Assembly (NCBI GenBank): GCA_017988355.1
Contig: JAGNRX010000017.1
Coordinates: forward strand, 1 to 11,587
Source of the DNA: Bacteroidales bacterium
GTDB taxonomy: Bacteria > Bacteroidota > Bacteroidia > Bacteroidales > P3
Reading direction: 5' to 3'
Length of the DNA: 11,587 bases
Below are positions 8,439-11,587 of the stretch, in pieces. Both the position numbers and the translations under genes were made by a program. The notes beneath the pieces are model-generated. The model saw nothing but the letters and a program-made list of their open reading frames with translations. It was not told the DNA's origin and did no database searches. Within the stretch, counting starts at the first letter, position 1, and every line of letters begins with the position of its first letter.

Positions 8439-8551
8439 TTCCTATCCTAAGCCCTCCTAATACCTCTAATAATCACAAGTCTTTTTATTTATTACTTGCT
8501 TTAAAACCAGTAGAATCAAGTATTAAATTTCTATCTCTTTGTTTAATTTCA
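8439..8551. other. Non-coding spacer at the start of the 491-bp gap before floA
   Basis: After the stop of the large surface protein I see no convincing terminator; only a 5-bp CAAGT/ACTTG pairing occurs, at 8476-8498. TCTCTTTG at 8534-8541 is a one-mismatch relative of the -7 element and could start a transcript that reads through the repeat array to the small ORF at 8640, but this is weak. The rest of the 491-bp gap holds the arrays and ORF listed next, then about 80 bp of A/T-rich sequence before the floA promoter. Confidence 0.4.
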
Positions 8552-8639
8552 CTAAGATGTACATCTAAAATTGCTAAGATGTACATCACAAGACGCTAAG
8601 ATGTACATCGCAGTAAGCTAAGATGTACATCACAGCAAA
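8552..8639 (+). repeat. Four 22-bp tandem repeats, each with the palindrome GATGTACATC
   Basis: The 14-bp core CTAAGATGTACATC occurs without mismatch at 8552, 8574, 8596 and 8618, exactly 22 bp apart. The 8-bp spacers differ (TAAAATTG, ACAAGACG, GCAGTAAG, ACAGCAAA). Each core contains a perfect 10-bp palindrome, at 8556-8565, 8578-8587, 8600-8609 and 8622-8631. The period is not a multiple of three, so each copy falls in a different reading frame and the array is not itself coding. Two helical turns per unit would put all four palindromes on one face of the DNA, which suits cooperative binding of a dimeric protein. In RNA, neighbouring copies could pair as 10-bp stems with 12-nt loops. No function is known to me. 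Confidence 0.9.
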
Positions 8640-8743
8640 ATGAAACGCCGTATTAATAATTTAATGCTTTGTTTCAATAGTTTAATACAGCGTTTTACAA
8701 ATTTAATTCAGCGTTTTAGTAATTGCATTATTCGTTTCTTTTC
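8639..8743 (+). repeat. Five diverged 21-bp tandem units abutting the palindrome array
   Basis: Units begin at 8639, 8660, 8681, 8702 and 8723. Units three and four are closest: TTTAAT then ACAGCGTTTTACAAA or TCAGCGTTTTAGTAA. The shared part is TTTAAT-x2-AGCGTTTTA; the outer units keep only parts such as CGTTT or CCGTATTA. The period equals seven codons and also two helical turns. The array continues from the 22-bp array almost in register (8640 would be the next 22-bp start). Confidence 0.75.
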
Positions 8744-8801
8744 TTGTAAAGAAGTGATGGATATTGTCTTTGAAGAGATTTTTAAGATAATTATAGAATG
8801 A
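8640..8801 (+). CDS. Possible 53-aa small protein built of 7-residue repeats
   Basis: ATG at 8640 opens a 53-codon frame ending TGA at 8799-8801. The 21-bp repeat units translate as heptads: KRRINN, LMLCFNS, LIQRFTN, LIQRFSN and CIIRFFS, followed by a non-repeated acidic, hydrophobic tail (about residues 36-53, VMDIVFEEIFKIIIE). The first half is basic, with Arg and Phe recurring at fixed heptad positions as in an amphipathic helix. Differences between units are mostly synonymous or conservative (ATA/ATT/ATG, TTT/TTC, AAT/AGT), which favours coding. The frame stays open through very A/T-rich DNA where the other two frames contain TAA or TGA. Against it: there is no ribosome-binding signal, no clear promoter and no family I can name. 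It may be an incidental frame through a DNA repeat. Confidence 0.35.
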   Translation: MKRRINNLMLCFNSLIQRFTNLIQRFSNCIIRFFSCKEVMDIVFEEIFKIIIE

Positions 8802-8858
8802 TAAGCAACCATAAAACAAAAGTATTTGCATAATTAATGAATAATAATTCTTTATCCT

Positions 8859-8889
8859 TTTGAAATTTGGTAGAATATTTATATCTTTG
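8859..8889 (+). promoter_or_regulatory. Complete Bacteroidetes promoter for floA
   Basis: TTTG at 8859-8862 and TATCTTTG at 8882-8889 are separated by 19 bp, matching the Bacteroides TTTG-N19-21-TAnnTTTG consensus. The leader to the ATG at 8930 is about 35 nt. This is the only promoter in the window with both elements clear. Confidence 0.75.
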
Positions 8890-8929
8890 CTCATTAAATA
8901 TTGATTTATTAACTTAAAAAATAGAAATT

Positions 8930-9916
8930 ATGCCATCAATTATTCTAATCGTCGTAATGTCTCTTGTAGCACTTATCGTGTTCCTTTGGTTGGTACCTCT
9001 AAACTTATGGTTCCAATGTGTTTTGAACGGAGTTAAGATGTCACTTCTTCAGCTTATTTTTATGCGTTGGAGAAAAGTACCACCAGCAATTATCGTTAAT
9101 TCAATGATTACTTCTAAGAAAGCAGGTTTAGAGCTAAGTTCTGACCTTCTTGAGGCTCACTATCTTGCAGGAGGACATGTTCCAAGAGTTGTTAAAGCTT
9201 TGATTTCTGCTGATAAAGCAAACATTAACTTAGATTTCAAATCAGCAACTGCAATTGACTTAGCTGGTCGTGATGTGTTTGAAGCTGTTCAATTAAGTGT
9301 TAACCCTAAAGTTTTAGATACTCCTCTTGTTGCAGCTGTTGCAAGTAATGGTATCCAACTTATTGTTAAGGCAAGGGTTACAGTTAGAGCTAATATCCGC
9401 CAATTGGTAGGAGGTGCTGGTGAGGAAACAATTCTTGCTCGTGTTGGAGAAGGTATTGTAACTTCAATTGGTTCTTCAAAATCTCATGCTTATGTTCTTG
9501 AAAACCCAGATTCAATTTCTAAACTTGTTCTTTCAAAAGGATTAGACACAGGAACTGCATTTGAGATTCTATCTATTGACATTGCAGATATTGATGTAGG
9601 TAAGAATATTGGAGCTCAACTTCAAATGGATCAAGCAGAGGCAGATAAGAATATTGCTCAAGCTAAGGCTGAAGAAAGAAGAGCAATGGCTATAGCTGTT
9701 GAACAAGAAATGAAGGCTAAGGCTCAAGAAGCAAGAGCTAAGGTTATTGAAGCAGAAGCAGAGGTGCCTCTTGCAATGGCTGAAGCATTCCGTAGTGGCA
9801 ACTTAGGCATTATGGATTATTATAAAATGAAGAATATTATGGCTGATACTGACATGAGAGAAAGTATTTCAAAGCCAAGTTCAAATAAAAATGACGGAAA
9901 TATAGTTAAAAAGTAA
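8930..9916 (+). CDS. floA: Flotillin-like protein FloA (SPFH family, UPF0365)
   Basis: FloA scaffolds ordered membrane microdomains and affects membrane fluidity and the assembly of membrane complexes. The 328-aa protein starts with a hydrophobic hairpin/transmembrane segment (residues 4-29). The SPFH-like core follows (about 30-220) with nearly invariant family blocks: MRWRKVPPA (45-53), [46 protein letters not shown] (147-156), [19 protein letters not shown] (159-177) and [21 protein letters not shown]. An Ala/Glu-rich coiled coil (about 234-285, [17 protein letters not shown] near its end) should drive oligomerisation. Length and start match the family. Unlike the common layout, it has its own promoter and is separated from nfeD by a large T9SS gene and a repeat block. 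Confidence 0.96.
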   Translation: MPSIILIVVMSLVALIVFLWLVPLNLWFQCVLNGVKMSLLQLIFMRWRKVPPAIIVNSMITSKKAGLELSSDLLEAHYLAGGHVPRVVKALISADKANINLDFKSATAIDLAGRDVFEAVQLSVNPKVLDTPLVAAVASNGIQLIVKARVTVRANIRQLVGGAGEETILARVGEGIVTSIGSSKSHAYVLENPDSISKLVLSKGLDTGTAFEILSIDIADIDVGKNIGAQLQMDQAEADKNIAQAKAEERRAMAIAVEQEMKAKAQEARAKVIEAEAEVPLAMAEAFRSGNLGIMDYYKMKNIMADTDMRESISKPSSNKNDGNIVKK

Positions 9917-9937
9917 TTATATTTAGTCTTTTATCGT

Positions 9938-10012
9938 TTTGTCCACAAGTCTCACTCTTAATTGACAATTTATTATTTAATAATAGGTCAAAGGGTGTAG
10001 TTTGTGGACAAA
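9938..10012. terminator. Long imperfect hairpin between floA and uvrA, possible terminator
   Basis: TTTGTCCACAA at 9938-9948 pairs perfectly with TTGTGGACAAA at 10002-10012. Inside it, CACTCT (9953-9958) pairs with AGGGTG (9992-9997, one G-T), TTGAC (9962-9966) with GTCAA (9987-9991), and TTATTA (9970-9975) with TAATAA (9978-9983). A five-T run follows at 10016-10020 (GTGTTTTT). It lies 21 bp after the floA stop and 48 bp before uvrA. A floA terminator is the simplest reading. At 75 nt it is longer than usual, so a structured leader element or small inverted-repeat element is possible. Confidence 0.5.
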
Positions 10013-10059
10013 GTGTTTTTGGTGGTATTGTAGAGTTTTCTCTTAAAGAATAAATAAAA

Positions 10060-11587
10060 GTGGATAAAGATAATATAGTAATTAAAGGGGCGAGGGTAAA
10101 TAACTTAAAGAATATTGATTTAACCATACCTCATAATAAACTAATTGTAGTAACAGGACTATCAGGCTCTGGGAAAACCTCCCTTGCTTTCGACACCTTG
10201 TTTGCAGAGGGGCAAAGACGCTATGTTGAAAGTCTTTCCTCTTATGCAAGGCAGTTTCTTGGAAGGATGAATAAGCCAGAAGTTGATTCAATATCTGGAA
10301 TATCGCCTGCAATTGCTGTAGAACAAAAGTCCTCTAATAGAAATCCACGCTCAACAGTTGGAACAATCACCGAGATATACGAATATATCAAACTCCTATA
10401 TGCAAGAATTGGAAAAACCTATTCACCCATTTCATCAGAGGAAGTAACAAGAGATTCAGTTTCAAATGTTGTTGATAAGATGCTTTCCTTTGAAGATGGT
10501 TCAAGGGTGATGATTCTTTGCCCCATTAAACTAAAACAAAACGAAACTCTTAATGCACGCTTTGAACTCCTAATGCAACTTGGTTATGTTAGGGTTATGA
10601 TTGACGATGAAGTAATAAAGATTGAAGACGCCTTAGAGAAAACAATTAAGAAAGACAGAGATGTTAAGATACTAATAGATAGGATAAGCATTGACCTAAG
10701 CTCTGAGGATGTTTACCTTCGCCTTTCTGATTCCATTCACACTGCTTTCTACGAGGGTGAAGGGGATTGCATTGTTATGAAAGACGAAGAAACGTTTTTC
10801 TTTTCTAATCGCTTTGAAAGAGATGGTATGGAGTTCACAAAACCATCTGAAAACTTCTTTGCTTTCAACAATCCTTATGGAGCTTGCCCAACATGTAGTG
10901 GTTCGGGCTTTGTTGAAGGAGTTTCTGAAGACTTAGTAATAACTCAACCACATCTTTCAGTTTTTGAAGGAGTTGTTAACTGTTGGAGAGGTGAGATAAT
11001 GAAGAAGTTTAAGGAAGACTTTATTGAAAAGACAGCCGAAACCTTCCCAATACACCGCCCATATAATAAACTATTCCAAAAGGATAAGGACTTGCTTTGG
11101 AATGGGAGCGAAGATATTGTTGGTATTAATAAATTCTTTGAAATGCTTGTTGCAGAAAGTTATAAGATACAATTTAGGGTTATGCTCTCTCGCTATAGAG
11201 GAAGAACAACCTGCCCAGATTGTAGAGGGACAAGGCTAAGGAAAGATGCAGGTTATGTGAAGATAAACGATATGTCAATAATTGATTTATCGCTTATGCC
11301 AATTGATGAATTGATTGAGTTCTTCGACAATATCAAACTAAATGACTACGATAAGCAAGTATCAGAACGCTTAATTACAGAAATAAAACAGAGATTAGGT
11401 TATATGTTTGAGGTTGGCTTAGGCTACCTCTCACTTAACCGTCAAAGCTCAACCCTTTCAGGAGGAGAAAGTCAGAGAATAGCACTTGCAACCTCACTCG
11501 GCAGTCCCCTTGTTGGCTCAATGTATATCTTAGATGAACCAAGCATAGGACTGCATTCAAGAGATACACATAATCTAATAAATGTTC
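10060..11587 (+). CDS. uvrA: Excinuclease ABC subunit UvrA (5' part, cut by window end)
   Basis: UvrA recognises damaged DNA in nucleotide excision repair, loads UvrB and uses two ABC ATPase modules. The frame is open for 509 codons to the edge, about half of a usual UvrA of roughly 940 residues. The GTG at 10060 is chosen because a TAA lies three codons upstream, the conserved N-terminus (IVIKGARVNNLKNIDLTIP) follows at once, and the next ATG falls inside conserved sequence (GRMNKPEVD). Walker A is GLSGSGKT (33-40), followed by RRYVESLSSYARQFLG. CPTC (276-279) and CPDC (385-388) are conserved CxxC pairs. The ABC signature LSGGESQR starts at 466 and Walker B DEPSIGLH spans 492-499. Where many UvrAs have an earlier CxxC opening the first zinc module, this protein reads FSNRFE near 248-253. 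No exact -7 box is visible; TATATTTA at 9918-9925 is one mismatch away. Confidence 0.97.
   Translation, partial: MDKDNIVIKGARVNNLKNIDLTIPHNKLIVVTGLSGSGKTSLAFDTLFAEGQRRYVESLSSYARQFLGRMNKPEVDSISGISPAIAVEQKSSNRNPRSTVGTITEIYEYIKLLYARIGKTYSPISSEEVTRDSVSNVVDKMLSFEDGSRVMILCPIKLKQNETLNARFELLMQLGYVRVMIDDEVIKIEDALEKTIKKDRDVKILIDRISIDLSSEDVYLRLSDSIHTAFYEGEGDCIVMKDEETFFFSNRFERDGMEFTKPSENFFAFNNPYGACPTCSGSGFVEGVSEDLVITQPHLSVFEGVVNCWRGEIMKKFKEDFIEKTAETFPIHRPYNKLFQKDKDLLWNGSEDIVGINKFFEMLVAESYKIQFRVMLSRYRGRTTCPDCRGTRLRKDAGYVKINDMSIIDLSLMPIDELIEFFDNIKLNDYDKQVSERLITEIKQRLGYMFEVGLGYLSLNRQSSTLSGGESQRIALATSLGSPLVGSMYILDEPSIGLHSRDTHNLINV

Noticed and set aside
8476..8498. Terminator after the large T9SS gene
   Set aside because: Only a 5-bp A/T-rich pairing (CAAGT/ACTTG), with no T run after it.
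8552..8639. CRISPR array
   Set aside because: A 14-bp core with 8-bp spacers is far too short for CRISPR repeats and spacers, and no cas gene is present.
8552..8639. Coding repeat reading KMYI in each core
   Set aside because: The 22-bp period shifts the frame at every unit, and stops such as TAA at 8614-8616 break it, so no continuous peptide results.
8703..8894. 63-codon minus-strand frame across the 21-bp array
   Set aside because: It starts on top of the floA -7 box and has no signal of its own. Of the frames through the array, the plus-strand one at 8640 shows the repeat-preserving substitutions.
9906..10312. Minus-strand frames of 73 and 76 codons over the floA-uvrA junction
   Set aside because: They lie antisense to the conserved start of uvrA and across the hairpin; no protein family is recognisable.
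11024..11239. 71-codon plus-strand frame inside uvrA
   Set aside because: Out-of-frame shadow; the uvrA frame here carries the conserved CPDC-x-GTRL motif.

Overview
The window reads as AT-rich chromosomal DNA of a Bacteroidota species, probably a Bacteroidales. Five clean promoters carry the Bacteroidetes -7 element TAnnTTTG, here always TAT[A/C]TTTGC. Start codons lack an obvious Shine-Dalgarno. Three secreted proteins carry type IX secretion system (T9SS) sorting domains, and one contains a DUF2436 module recognised from Porphyromonas gingipains and haemagglutinins. The housekeeping genes (argS, clpS, nfeD, floA, uvrA) are ordinary chromosomal genes, so I see no sign of a plasmid, phage or insertion sequence.

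Layout. Positions 1-1201 (minus, running off the left edge) encode a DUF2436 plus jelly-roll adhesin with a type A sorting domain. It is divergent from a 312-aa type A T9SS protein (1456-2394), which ends at a strong terminator. Next come argS (2507-4300) and a clpS-nfeD pair (4380-5153). A 1048-aa modular surface protein with a type B (gliding-motility-type) sorting domain follows (5292-8438). A 491-bp gap then holds two abutting tandem-repeat arrays and a possible 53-codon gene. After it come floA (8930-9916), a long hairpin, and the 5' half of uvrA (10060 to the right edge).

How the genes relate. The three T9SS cargo proteins are probably exported by the same Sec then T9SS route, although no secretion-machinery gene is present. 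ClpS hands N-degron substrates to ClpAP. Short NfeD proteins and FloA normally work together in membrane microdomains and are often adjacent; here the large T9SS gene and the repeat block sit between them.

The least explained stretch is 8552-8743. Four perfect copies of a 14-bp core, each containing the 10-bp palindrome GATGTACATC, repeat at exactly 22 bp. They are followed directly by five diverged 21-bp units. Those units read, in one open frame with an ATG, as 7-residue repeats of a small basic-hydrophobic peptide. This is either a helically phased operator-like array in front of a small gene, or a dispersed repeat family.
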